Below, in pieces: positions 23,700-35,459 of a stretch of 64,000 nt of DNA. Source of the DNA: Apricaphanius iberus (taxonomy: Eukaryota; Chordata; Actinopteri; Cyprinodontiformes; Aphaniidae); contig JAPXFQ010001789.1 in assembly GCA_028564705.1 (NCBI GenBank), forward strand, positions 310,001 to 374,000, read 5' to 3'. Numbering within the stretch: position 1 is the first letter of the stretch; every line of letters begins with the position of its first letter. A model generated the notes under the pieces. The model saw nothing but the letters and a program-made list of their open reading frames with translations. It was not told the origin of the DNA and did no database searches. Position numbers and translations under genes: made by a program.

Positions 23700-25468
23700 T
23701 ACCCAGAGAACAATTAGCATAAAGGAGTGTGTTTCCCTGCTTTCAGCTGTCATTATGCACCGAACATTTTGCAAATATGTTTGAATCTGTATGCAATAAC
23801 CTGACTTTGACTTAATTTTTGTAACAAAATGGTTTCCAGGTTGCAGCAATAATGACTTTTGAATTGAGCTTCAATTTATGCATTTATTTTTCTGATTTCC
23901 TTAAAATGGAAATCCAAAACACCTGGAGAAGTATCCTGAGCATTGAATGTGGTGTCTAATAAGATAATAAATTTCTTTAAGCACGTAGCAATTCTTTGGA
24001 AGACAAATGTGGTTTTTATAGAACCGCTGGCTGAGTGACAGTTGTAGGTTTCCAGATCAGTGTGAGTGTTTGTGCTGTAAATCAGTGTCAGATATCAAAC
24101 AGAAAGCAGTCTATTGTTAATTCCCTGTCGGACTCTAATATTGGCTGCCTCCTTCTTAGGTGTGTAGTCTTACTGTTTATTAATCTTGCCAACTAGCCGC
24201 AACCTGAGGGCGATAAGCAGAAATAAAACCGGTTTAATATGTCAGCAAAAACTACAGCTAGCCTGGAGCTGCCTTCACAGTGTGGCGTCGATCCACTGAT
24301 CTGGCTGATCCATTCTGCACGATGTGTGGATATGACACAAAATGATCCAAAACAATGATTTTCAACCGGAAGCAAAAGTTACTTTAGGTTTTGTGTAAAA
24401 ACGTTTAGCGGACTACAACCGCAGAAGAAGAAGGAGAGCGAGGGTCGTAGCCTCCAGGATGAAGCAAGGAGCATTAAACACGGAGAAAAACACTATAAAT
24501 CTGACCATGTGGAAAGTAGCTGCTATGTTGGGGGTAAAGCAGTCGGTGGAGTGAGAGCCAGCGTGGTGAGTGTTTTATGTACTATAGCTAGTGCTAGCTG
24601 GCACTAGCTGGCTGACGTCATATATGCGACTTCTGATTTGTGGGAAGGGGAAGTAGCTTAGGCTCCCCATAGGAGATATAACAACTTTTATATTTTGGGT
24701 GTGTAGTCAGAGTTTCAGGCCTGGCCTCACCCCATTACAGATGTTATTCTGAATTTCCAAAACAAGCTAGCTCAAAACATTTTTTTACATTTTACACCTT
24801 AACAATGTTTTAACAGCATAGCTATAAATACTTTGTGGAGACTTAAAAGAAAAACAAAAAAGTAATAAAAAGGTTCTGCCGCATTTGTCTAAAAAAAAAA
24901 AGTACCAAAAGAAAAAAATTTATATTCAAAGTCACGAAAAACAAAACACAGGTGAGTAAACGTCAACTGGTGTTCAGTGATCTCTCATCTGCTGTGGCAA
25001 CGTGCGTTCCCAAATCAGGCCTGGGACACACATCTTGCGTATGCTTACATTTTTTGACAGTGCAACATGTTTTTTTCTACTACGTTTTAATTTAGCTTTC
25101 ATTGCGGTGAATTGACAGTGGCCACACTTCCTGCGCACAAGGCACAGCTCGAGGGAGTTATATGCGCAACCTGAATAGAATAAATCCTATCGTTTGACGT
25201 GCGCGTCAAACATAGTTCTTGTCTCCCAGAGGAAATACATAGGAATATGGTTATTTTTACATGCAATGTTATTTATGAAAACATAAACGGCTACAATCAG
25301 TCATATGTTAAAGACCCCGAATACACATCTCTTTAAACACGCAAATGTGTATAGCCAGCAAATCTAGCTATTGTAATTACAATGAACAACTCAACACAGT
25401 TGATGGCTGTATCTGCAGTCTTGGGGAATGGGTTTTGGTGTTAGGAAGATGTAAATTGAATATTACCA
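23700..25468. other. Intergenic stretch upstream of il22
   Basis: No gene recognised. The 24380-24720 segment is GC-richer, with tandem 'gctagc' words (actatagctagtgctagctggcac split over 24580-24605), and looks like a dispersed repeat. I could not class it. Confidence 0.35.
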
Positions 25469-25479
25469 TTATTACAACC

Positions 25480-25600
25480 GTCCATCCATTTTCTGAACCG
25501 CTTAATCCTTAAGGGGTCGCGGGGGGGCTGGTGCCTATCTCCAGCTGTCAACGGGCGAGAGGCGGGGTACACCCTGGACAGGTCGCCAGTCCATCACAGG
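25480..25600 (-). mobile_element. RTE/Rex3-like LINE tail with target duplication
   Basis: A 121-bp insert flanked by identical 11-bp copies of ttattacaacc (25469-25479 and 25601-25611). On the minus strand it runs from cctgtgatggactggcgacc to a GGATGGACGG-like end, the GATGG-ended 3' terminus of fish RTE/Rex3-type elements. It is an extreme 5' truncation made by target-primed reverse transcription. Confidence 0.8.
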
Positions 25601-26569
25601 TTATTACAACCAATCGTACTTTATTTCTCAGAATTTAACTTCTCCTTTGTAGCGAGCAAAAACGCAGCATGTGTGGCAGGTCTTGCGTTGGGCAGCATTG
25701 TGGTTACGCAGGGGCTCGTGCGCGTCCACGCATACACGAGATGTGTATCCCAGATGTCAGCGTCAGTGTTACAAATGTACCCTATTTAATACCTCCACAA
25801 CAAAGTAAGCTAAACATTTTTGTATGGTTTGAAAGTTGCTGGGGGGCGCTGTTGAGCCGACGACTTTTGCAAACTCATAAATATACCAAAATTTCGTGTA
25901 CAGATGCATCTGTAAAAAATAGTGAGTTTTCATACATTGTTTGTCCAGCCCTCCAATATGCCAGTTTATTACCTATAATTCAAATAAACAGTAAGTTACA
26001 TTAAGGCCTAAAAATATAAAAACAGGATTAAAAATTGAAATGAAATAGTGTCCAATTACACCTGATGAGGTTGTTGAGAAAGCAGGAAAAGGGAAACGAA
26101 TGATGGAGGGACTCGACAGCATTGTTTAAAGCTTTTTCCCCATTACACAAACGTGGCTTTTTATATTCAAATACGCCTCTTCTCTCCTGATAAGGCACCA
26201 CCCACACATTTCCCGTCACTCCTCCAAGTTTTCCCAGTTCCTCTTTTAGGAGATCAAGTGGCTCTTTCCTTTATGTGCTTTACCTCTTATTATGTCCGAC
26301 GTGGGTTTGAATCCCTCTGAGGCCATAGGCTTTCTAAACAGTGCCGTTTAGAGCTCACCTGCTATCATGGCAAGAAAAATACTAACCATGATGAGAGAAA
26401 TTCAGTTTGTCCACTGGACTATTCCAATAAACTGGTTCCTAAATGATTTTAAAATTTTTATGTTAGAAACCACTGAAGGAAGTGGGGGAGATGAGGCAGT
26501 GATGAGATATTTGATTACCCAGCTGACGCTCCAAAGTTTGAATATATTTAATGAATATGTATGACGTTG

Positions 26570-26924
26570 GGGGCTGCACGGTGGCGCAGTGGTTAGCGCT
26601 GTTGCCTTGCAGCAAGAAGGTCGTGGGTTCGTATCCCGGCATTTCTCCCCGTGCATGCGTGGGTTCTCTCCGGGTACTCCGGCTTCCTCCCACAGTCCAA
26701 AAACATGCATGATAGGTGAATTGATCATTCTAAATTGTCCGTAGGAATGAATGTGAGTGTGAATGGTTGTCTGTCTCTCTGTGTTGGCCCTGCAACAGAC
26801 TGGCGTCCTGTTCAGGGTGTACCCTGCCTAACAATTGATAATGCCTGATAATTGCTGGGATAGGCTCCAGCTGCCCCGTGACCCTGAATTGGATAAGCGG
26901 TTAAGAAGATGGATGGATGGATGG
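26570..26924 (+). mobile_element. tRNA-derived SINE with RTE/Rex3-type tail
   Basis: The head contains a pol III A box (gtggcgcagtgg, 26581-26592) and B box (ggttcgtatcc, 26626-26636). The tail from about 26790 (ctggcgtcctgttcagggtg ... ggataagcgg) matches RTE/Rex3 3' ends and closes with a GGAT repeat. Identical 13-bp target duplications atgtatgacgttg flank it (26557-26569 and 26925-26937), so it is full-length and fairly recent. It depends on a partner LINE for reverse transcriptase. Confidence 0.9.
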
Positions 26925-26939
26925 ATGTATGACGTTGTG

Positions 26940-29900
26940 TTTCTGATCGGCCATAAAGATGTAATGAAAATGTTCAGGATGAGGCACGAAGTACCATGCC
27001 ACACTAATAGGGGGCAGTGCTGAACCCCATCGACAAAATGTGCAACAGATGTTCCAATTCAACACTTTGAAAAGGATGAAAACATTGTGAAATTTACAGG
27101 CTGCCCCAAAGCCTGTCCAAACGTGGCCAAACCGTCGTCCTTCTCACCAGATGGCGAATGACGGGTCTGGTACATCTTTCACAGTCCTATGATGCTGTTC
27201 AGGTTGGACAAGAAATTTGTTTTTGTTCTTGTAACAGGGCCAAGCGAAACAAGTAGTACAGTTTTACATGTAAGTGCAGTTGACTTCTGCTTATTGTTGG
27301 ATTTCTCACAGGAACGTGACTTAAAAGTTATTCATAGAAAATCCCCCCCGATTTGCTGATAATAAAAAAAAATAGTTTAGTACTACATATCTAACATATT
27401 TTAAAGGAAATGCATCTTATCCATTTCATTTTCTTTTGGCTGGCATTTGCTAAGCAGCCAGTAGTGAATTGAGTAACATTGTACACAGGTATTCCAGCTT
27501 TCAAAGCTGCATTCCAGAAGCACTTTTTATTTTCCTTGGAGCTAATTGGCTCTACGCCCAAGATCGGCAGTAAGGAAGAGTGCAAACATTATTCAGCAGT
27601 AGGCTAATACATAGTACTGCATATTTAGGTATATATGGTGTGTAAACTAATAAAATAGGTAGTTCTAAACATTTTTAGAGGCTTTTAACTATTTGCAGGT
27701 AGCTGTGTTCCCTAACCCCCAACAATAATGGGGGGGGGGGTCCACTGTATATTCAAATCCAGCTGTTTAACATTAAAGCTTTAAAGTGAATTTGTTCTTG
27801 ATTTTTGTCATTTGCATAGACATTTTTTTATTAACTAACCTCGCAGCTGCATCTTACAACGGTGCTTTGTCGTAATGTAGTCCCAAGTCTAAATCGACTC
27901 CTGTAATTTCTTTGTGTTACTTCTCAGTCATCATTTTCAGTCGAGATAATTATTGAGTTCACAAGGAATAATTTTGATCCTTACTCAGTAATGTTAATAC
28001 TTTTTTCACTCAAACTGCTAGTTGCTTCCATTTACTTCCATTGTTTATGCTAACCTAAAGCAAACAGGCTGCTGCCAGATCAGAAGAAGGGCTTGACTGG
28101 TTACAAAATGCTTTTCTCTCTTATCTAAGTCTGAAAAATGGAATCAGACAAAATCTTACTTACTGGTGGAATATACTTGTAATTATTAGGGAGTTTTAAC
28201 TATTCTCGGACGGCTTTGGTCCCTAAACCCGCAAATACCATTGACTGTATCGCTATTGAAGCAGCTAGACGTAAAAATTGTGGTAAACGAGGAGGATTTT
28301 ACTACAGAATGACAGATATATTAGTAGAGAAGTACAGGAGCATGGACTTCATATGACTATATATGAAGATGAGATCAAACCGAATTTTCAAATTTGACCT
28401 TTTATTGTCTTTCTGTTGTATTGTTGAAGAGTATAAAATGGATCAAGTCATCAAGGTCAATTCATAAGGCCAAAGTTTAACTATAAGCTTGTATTTTGCG
28501 TTCATATATTTGTGGATCCGACTCCAGAGGAGGTTGATGCATCACCAGTCATGAAGCTCAACTCGACCAACTATTTTCAACTCCCTTTTCAAAAACAGAT
28601 TTCTCATTGATGCATCTCCGTCTCTAAAAAACTACGCTGTGGTTTTATTTGCAGGAACTTTTTGTATTGATACAAATAAAACTGACATACGAACATGTAA
28701 GTCTACATCACATAAGAAGCCTTCAGTCGTGACCTGTTGACATACTTTTGTCTTATGAATAAGCAGCGCAAACTTTACCCCATTGTCAGCAATAAGAAGC
28801 GAATAAGTTGCAGCAAAAATTTAGTCAGCAATCCAGAGAAATTCGATGCACCTGTAATTCATACGATATTTTCCACAGCTTTTTAAAATGAGTTTAGATT
28901 TAGGTTTTGCTTGGATTTAAAAGGTTAAATATTCAGATTTGCATGATGTGACCACAAACTGCACTTTCCGATTGATTGCATATCCTGTTGCCCTAAAATT
29001 CAGAGTCACGCACAGTAGTATCAGAAACCTTTCTCCTGTGCACAAATTTTACTCTCTTATAAGTATACCATCTGTTCTCTGTATTGTTCTGCTGAGGATA
29101 TATATAGCCAGGTTGCCTTGTGCTTTCAAGCAAAAGCATAAATATTAAAGTAAATAGAATGAAATTAAAGAATGATTAAATATAGTGAGGATGCATGCCT
29201 CAGAAAAGGCCCTGAACATTTAATAAAGACCAGTTTAAAGTTGGCGCCATTCTTTCCAATCAGAAACATTCACAAAATAAAAATCATTGGTTTATCGTCT
29301 TTCTGAATCTCATGCGAGTCATTACAGAAAATATTACCTCTGGATAAACCTGTGAGGGTGATAGATTCAGGTTGTGGTCCATCTTATGTTGTAATAGAGG
29401 CTATTATGACCTTTAATACAATATCTGACTCAAAACACTTTAAAATGTAGATGAGAGTAACCAGGAATTGAACCAGTAACTGTCCTACTTCTTGAACAAC
29501 AGCTCAGAAAGTCACTGTTGTAAAACCACGAAAAGGAAAATGTTCCAACTTTATGAACGCAAGTATTTCAACTTTTTTTTTTTTTTTTGCACTATTTTTT
29601 ATTTATTTCTGCCTGGATTATTGAACAGATCTGTTTACTTGTTGGACATCCCGAAGCTTTCTTCTTCGATCCAGAAAACTGTTCTTTCAGGTTAAAAAAT
29701 AGTTTTTGACCCTCTTCAGTCAACAAGGCAAAAGCGGAAGATTTAGAAGAGAGGCCAAAGGATGTTGACGAGCTCCTACGCAAACTGTATCACTTATTGT
29801 GACATTTTGAGTGAGAGGAGAAATAGCTGAAGAGTTGGATGTATAATTTGTGTATGTTATGAAACGTATCATTTAAAAAAAGTAAAAACCAATACGTTAG

Positions 29901-30413
29901 TATACAATATTACATTTTAGTGCCCATATAGTCTGATATCTTTACTTAAAGCATTTTTGAGATGCTTGTTTTCACTTGTTTCCAAATAATCAGGTGAAAC
30001 TACATACCTTCTTCCGTCAACGTAATTTGCGTTTCTATCAAGTGTTTTATTCTTCTCTACAGGAAAGGAAAACTTAATACAAAAAAAACAAGAATAACAA
30101 ATAGACACTGAGCAAAGTCTTCAATGGCTGCAAGTAACCAGAAGATAAATTAAAGCACAACTGTTTATAAAATTAGTGGTGTCATTTCAGCTGGGCTCCT
30201 TACAGCTTTATATGTGTAATCAGCATTAAGTTAGCCGATCTTTTTAGGCAAAAATACAGCAATTTATATAATAATTACTGTAATTTTAATGAGTTAAAGA
30301 AGAAAGTGAAGCCATAAAATTTATATAACAGCTCTCATATTTAACTGCAGTACATTCTGTTTCAAAATACAGATGAAACTGAAAAGTTAATTTATTCCAT
30401 CAATTCATCTTAA
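26940..30413. other. AT-rich stretch without a recognised gene
   Basis: Only short open frames are present. The segments 27670-27720 and 28190-28235 share the pattern 'ttttaactatt ... ggtccctaa', perhaps two pieces of one unclassified repeat. No RNA gene or paired terminal repeat was recognised. Confidence 0.4.
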
Positions 30414-31555
30414 CAGGTGAAACTAACATATCATTGTTTGCAAAGCACAATACTTCAAGCCTTTATTTGTTATAATTTTGATGTTTATGGCTTATTGTGT
30501 GGGAAAACCACAAATTGAACATATCAGAAATTTGAATATTACATGAAATCAATAAAACAAGGATTTGAAGGTCTGAAGAAGGAAGCATGAGGTGCTCCAA
30601 AACATCCTGGTAGATCGCTGCATTGATTCTGGACTTCATAAGGCCTACCACTGAGCAACAGACCAGCAGCAGCGTGACCAGAGAAATAGGACATTCGAAG
30701 TTCATGTCCAGGATCCATCCATGTGGTGGATCTGGATGCACTAACTCCAGCCTCTGTCCACTCCTTGTGAAGGTCCCCAACACTTCAGAGTGTACTTCTC
30801 CTGACAACTCTCTCAAGGCTGCGCGCATCCCTGCTGCTTGTGCACCTATTTCTTCCTCAGTTTCTCCTTCTACATAACTCTAATATTTAATGTGCTCTTA
30901 TGCAGCAGTTTGGTAACATCCAAATTCTTTTGCATTTACGTTATAAGGTTTGGTTTTCTTCACAGCTGGCAGGTTAGCAGTCTTCCCAATGACTGTCGGT
31001 ACGTTTACATGCACATCTAAATTGAGCTGTTTGGAGTAATTGGACCAAAGGCTTCCCCCCCTTGCCGAGTCGAGTCCCAGTTTACATGTCACTCAGAAAA
31101 TCAAATTATTAAATGAAGTACGTTCAACTACTTGACGATAGATGGCAACATGCGCCCCATCGTGTTTGCATTCTACCGGTTAGCTTCGAGGCGCACACAG
31201 GCAATAAACAGAGGCTGACTGGAGTGAAGGAGATGAAGTTAAAGCAGGATTCACAATCAATGTACTGCCTCCTCGTCAGCCTAAACATGGACTGATTGGC
31301 TGCTTACGTTTGTCTTAGCCGCCATATTGTTGTGCGGGCGTTGGTGGCAGAGAAAAGCGATTTCCAATCTCATCATCTTACCGTACGTACACACCAAAAG
31401 CGAATTAAGCAAGCGGCGAGTCAGGTTCACATGTTATGTCAAAGGAGGAGCGCGTTGAAGCGCGGCAGGGGGTCCCGCGACATTTCAGAAGCAGAATTGC
31501 TTTGCGAAAAAGCTTTTCTGCCTGATTTGCGCGAATAATTCGCGCTACAGATGAG

Positions 31556-31870
31556 ATGGAAAATTTGCGCTGCATTTTATGTGGTGCATTTTGTGCATTC
31601 GTGTTCATGGCTCGAGTTGGAAAATCTGAACTCCAGCGTCAAATCGCGCCGCGACAACCAATCAGGGGACAGAGTTTCAGTGATTCTGTGACCGTCATGG
31701 AGTCACAGCCTCAGGACATGGAGGAAATACTGATAAACATCGTGGCTAATCACCCCGAGCTACATGACACAAGCTGTTGGCTATACAGAGACAGAAATAA
31801 AAAAAATATTATAAATAGGTTAAAACATTTAGACAGGAATGCTCTTAAGAGGTTTTTGGGTGGCTCTTAA
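31556..31870 (+). CDS. MADF-like DNA-binding protein fragment of a transposon
   Basis: This frame of 104 codons ends at a TAA. Near residues 55-80 it reads EEILINIVANHPELHDTSCW followed by YRDRNKKN. That fits the start of a MADF domain, which typically has an acidic start, a short helix, a P-x-L-x-D/W block and a Y-K/R-D-x-x-K block. The domain is cut short by a stop after about 45 of its usual 80-90 residues, so the frame is either truncated or has a further exon. Lying inside inverted repeats, it is most likely the DNA-binding partner protein of a Harbinger-type transposon and not a host gene. Confidence 0.45.
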   Translation: MENLRCILCGAFCAFVFMARVGKSELQRQIAPRQPIRGQSFSDSVTVMESQPQDMEEILINIVANHPELHDTSCWLYRDRNKKNIINRLKHLDRNALKRFLGGS

Positions 31871-31991
31871 AAGAGCCCATGTTGCTGTAAAAGCACCTCT
31901 CGGCCTAGAAGTCAGCCTTAAAACGGCCTCCTCAACTGGTTTCCTGGTAGCAGCTCCCGGACCACATAGTTGGTGTGTCGGCAGGTGAAGC

Positions 31992-32578
31992 TTGGACCTT
32001 TACAGCACAAACTGGGCGAGCAGGTCACGTGTTCGAGGTGGCGAGGAGCCGGTGTTTATGTCCTCCAACTCTAGCCTACTAATCGTCCCTAGAATCAGAA
32101 CTAAACAGGGACAGGCAGCTTTCAGCTTCTATGCTCCACAAATGTGGAATAAACTTCCAGACGAATGTAAAAACGCTGAATCCCTAGGCTCTTTTAAATC
32201 AAAGATAAAAACTCTACTATTCAGAGCTGCATTTGAATCTTAAATTGCGCTTTGTGATCACTTTTTGTTTCGTTTACCCGATTGTGTTTTATCTGTTTTA
32301 ATCTGTTTTAATTGCATAAATTTGTTCCTTAAATTATGTTTTATTGTTGTGGTTTAATTTCTCTTCTTACTTTTTTATTTCTTTTTTTTAAGTGATTGTG
32401 TATTAATTACATAAATTTGTTCCTTACATTATCTTTTCTTACTGATTGATTACTGTTAAACTTATATGTTTTGTTTGTAATCAAGTGGTTTCATTATCAC
32501 TGAATCATGTAAAGCACCTTGAATTGCCTTGTGTTGAAAGTGTGCTATACAAATAAAATTGCTTTGCCTTGCCTTGCT
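31992..32578 (+). mobile_element. L2-type LINE 3' end
   Basis: An open frame to 32243 reads IVPRIRTKQGQAAFSFYAP and ends SKIKTLLFRAAFES. It is followed by a 3' tail with gtaaagcaccttgaattgcc and aaataaaattgctttgcc. It is the plus-strand counterpart of the LINE at 4514-7017 and close to it in sequence, so it belongs to the same subfamily. It is 5'-truncated to about 590 bp and lies inside the nested DNA elements. Confidence 0.85.
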
Positions 32579-33340
32579 GTTTATGGATCCTTCCACCGTA
32601 GCTAGATTGTATCTGTAGCTCACCAAACCCCCAGTGCAGCGGTCCCAGCTCTACCGGAGAGGCCAGGCCGAACACGTAATCCACTCTGTCCTCCGTCAGA
32701 TCGGAGACCATAATCCACCGGCAGATGCACTCTGGCCCCAGCTCTGCTGAAGGCCAGTTCAAGTGTGAAAATACCATATTTGAAGCGCGTCCAGTTCGCT
32801 TTGTACACGCTTCAAGGTGCGAATGTGCACGCGAACAGCTAGACGTGAGTCGCACTTTTTATTCGCTCCTATCGTGTTTGGTGTGGACACAGTCTGTTGT
32901 TCGATTTAAGCCGGGCTAAGGTAATAATTCGACTTTCTGTTGCTGCATGTAAACACACTGTATGATTCCTACTGAACCAGACTCAGACCTTTTAAAGGTT
33001 CAGGAACTGGATTAGTAAGGTGATTACAGTGTGACAATTACAGCCTAAAATATTAAACCTTTTCTGAGATTTTTAATTTAGGGTTTTCATGAACTGTAAG
33101 CCATAATCATTAAAATTATATCAAATAAAAGCTTGCAACATCTCGCTTTGCATGTAATGAGTTTATAGCGATGAGTTTTGCTCGATATTCAGATTTTGCG
33201 AGTTTCACCTGTAGAGCAACTGAACTTCCCTGAATTACTTCATTCATATGTTGAAAATCAGAGAGCAAGAAGACCATAGTTTATGATTAATGTTGTGTTG
33301 TCAGTGGAAGTGAAGAATTACACAACTACAGTGGGGATTT

Positions 33341-33535
33341 GTGTTCAGCATGCTTGGAGGTCATATTTTGCACGGAGTTTTTGTCAAGTTTCCTCTGATG
33401 AAACTTTTCTTATTAGACGTCACAGGAGCATCCGCCACCTCCGTCACCTTAGCATTGTTTATTCTGCTGTGTGCAATTCTGAGGGGAATTCACGGTCAGC
33501 CGCTGTGTCTGCAGCGCACACACCTGAGGGCGTGA
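33341..33535 (+). other. Open frame with signal-peptide-like N-terminus, unidentified
   Basis: From the internal ATG at about 33398, the plus strand encodes MKLFLLDVTGASATSVTLAL followed by FILLCAILRGIHGQP and then CLQRTHLRA before a TGA. This is a long hydrophobic core followed by a plausible cleavage region, as in a secreted protein's first exon. A weak donor-like gcgtgacc lies near the end. It is GC-richer than its surroundings and lies between il22 and mdm1. No following exon was recognised, so it may be chance. Confidence 0.2.
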
Positions 33536-34029
33536 CCAGGTGTGTTTGTTCAGAGCGGGCCGCAGGAAGCAATGTTTGTTCTTCGTCTGCTGTAACGTCA
33601 TGGCAGAGGATTTAGCTTATAAAAGGATTGGGGGTGGAGAAATGTTTCAGTAATTCTGCTGGAAATTCTTGCTCCAATTAAAAACAGGAAACTGTACACA
33701 GTGGATTTTATTGCATTCATCTGAAAAATACATTTTAAATCCCTGTAAATTAGATTTAGAAATTGTATCCGTTTTACTTAAATATTTAAATAAAAAATTT
33801 GCTAAATGTAAGATGACAAATACAAAAAGCTCGACATTCCTGGATGGTTTGATATTAAACTGAACTTGAATGCATCAAATTTCACCAAAGCAGATATCTT
33901 TTAATCTGAAGTAACAGTACTAAAGTCTTGAAATACAGCAGGTATTCTGCCCAGAAGGTGGCACTAATCTAAACAGGTAACTCTTGAAGAACATCCTAAT
34001 TTTTCCCAGATTTTAGCTGATGATTCTTG

Positions 34030-34880
34030 AAAAGTTTATTGGTTTATTGGTAAAAGGATCCCCATTAGCTGTCACCGAAGTGGGACAAGCTAGTCTTCCT
34101 GGGGTCCATCTAAAAGACAGATTACAATACACAAAATACAAGTCGAAATCTTACAATGTTCATCTAAAAGCCATTGCAGACAGCATTATAAACATCTGAA
34201 ATCAGTCAGAAAAAGTTATGTCAAGGTATTACATCATGGGCAAAACATTCCTTATCACATACGAGTGGGCCCATTCATCCTCACAAATTTAAATAGTGCA
34301 TCCTCAGATGGTACTTGAATGATACTTTACTATTCATTTTACATATGTACAGCAGGCAGTTATTCCAAAGATTGATTGCACCATAAATAACCGTTTTCTT
34401 TAAAGCATTTAATTTTGGACGTTGTAACATAATCTGCTGACCTAGTAAAATGACAGTGAACCTGACCACATTTGACAATTTGGTAATGTAACAAAACAGG
34501 TTGAGAAGAAAAGACAATGCTCCTAAAAATAGTAGTTGTACTGAAAACCACCCTGTTCTCTACTGTTAACCATGAGAGCTGATGGTGCATACTAATAGTA
34601 TTAGTTGGTAAGTCGTTCGTGAAGATGGCATATAATAACTTGGAGTCAGACCAGCTGCCACTGTAATGAACCCCTTGCTTCCTTTTTGTGACATAACACT
34701 TCATAAATAAAATGTTTGGACTACATCTATAGCATTCTAGTTTGCCAATGAGCAGATTGTGAACTATGACATCAAATTCCGCACTGAAATCAAATAATAC
34801 TGCACCAGTCATCTTTGAATTATCAATTCCAAAGTGCCAGGTATCTGTCATTACTGTAATACGGGAGTTGAATGGTTCTG
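34030..34880 (-). mobile_element. Decayed non-LTR retrotransposon (jockey-type)
   Basis: On the minus strand, 34360-34851 reads GAVLFDFSAEFDVIVHNLL and then KCYVTKRKQGVHYSGSWSDSKLLYAIFTNDLP. These correspond to reverse transcriptase motif A and the region after it, with internal losses. The 3' end near 34040-34110 carries the tail phrase 'gaccccaggaagactagc' and 'taatggggatccttt', common at the ends of fish LINEs. It is a different subfamily from the L2 copies here and is dead. Confidence 0.7.
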
Positions 34881-35459
34881 TCTATAAGCATGTTGAAATC
34901 CTGTGTTCAAGTCATTACAGTCAAAGTACTCCTGTATATGGACTGTAAATGTAGTCACCTGCCAGACAAAGTAATTTAAGTACATCACATAGTTTCAATC
35001 ATAAGTTTGATAGGGACTGTTGGTTCAGATCCAACAGATCAATCTTCAAGTTCACATCATCAGGAAATTATTTCTAACACCAGAACGCAAATATTAAAAA
35101 ACAGTCTAGACATTAGATTTAATATAAAGTATTTACTCAGGACATGTGTGATGACAAAAAGAAGCTGAATCAGAAAAAAAAAATCCATAAAGGCCAAATT
35201 TAAAAATTTAAAAAACAGTGAATAACTTTTCATGTTACAATTTTGCACTACATTTTTCTCAATATAAAAAAAAAATAAATTAAAGCTGAGCAGAGAAGAA
35301 AACAGAAAATATTCAAGTAACTGGTCGAAAATGTTGAGAAACAAGTCTGCAGATCAAAGCTAGAAAGCATTTCAGTTACTCATTTGTCAAACGACAGACG
35401 GTGACAATACAGAGATGGATGGCATATTGTAGGTAGGTCACAACATTCCTAAAAAATAT

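Larger units (their letters stand above)
31383..32893 (+). mobile_element. PIF/Harbinger-like element carrying a MADF-type frame, nested
   Basis: The left side has gtacacaccaaaagcgaatt and the right side, on the complement, tgtccacaccaaacacgat followed by gagcgaata. These form an imperfect inverted pair with the 'cacaccaaa' and 'gcgaat' words seen in fish Harbinger-like elements. It contains the MADF-like frame at 31556-31870, consistent with the accessory DNA-binding protein of such elements, and is itself broken by an L2 tail at 31992-32578. Its superfamily assignment is inference. Confidence 0.45.
30998..32960. mobile_element. DNA transposon with GTTTACATGCA ends, nested
   Basis: The inverted word gtttacatgca at 31003-31013 is mirrored by tgcatgtaaac at 32944-32954, both well inside the CAGGTGAAACT element. 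A similar end (tgcatgtaaac) recurs near 61550. The target duplication could not be fixed. The inner part is taken up by a further element, so the original content is unclear. Confidence 0.45.
30414..33211. mobile_element. Tc1/IS630-like element with long inverted repeats, filled with later insertions
   Basis: The left end CAGGTGAAACTAAC and the right end GCGAGTTTCACCTG are inverted. Inside them the arms stay related for about 200 bp: left 'tttatttgttataattttgatg' against the complement of the right arm, 'tttatttgatataattttaatg'; both then read 'tatggctta' and 'aatatt'. On the minus strand at 30560-30640 a fragment reads SRINAAIYQDVLEHLMLPS, similar to part of Tc1-like transposases. Nested elements occupy about 30998-32960. 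The right side is followed by TA; the left side reads TAA, so the TA duplication is only approximate. Confidence 0.6.

Noticed and set aside
23247..23700. Histidine/threonine-rich frames near the GT rep tract
   Set aside because: These frames translate the GT/CA microsatellite and the il22 promoter. The TH/IH repeats are an artefact of the dinucleotide run.
26581..26645. A possible tRNA gene (A and B boxes present)
   Set aside because: The boxes are the head of a SINE: the sequence continues into an RTE-type tail, ends in GGAT repeats and is flanked by 13-bp target duplications. No cloverleaf with an acceptor stem can be formed.
35060..35344. Phenylalanine/leucine-rich minus-strand frame of 94 codons
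   Set aside because: It comes from AT-rich, poly-A/T-laden DNA, lacks any motif and has the composition expected by chance from TTT/TTA codons.
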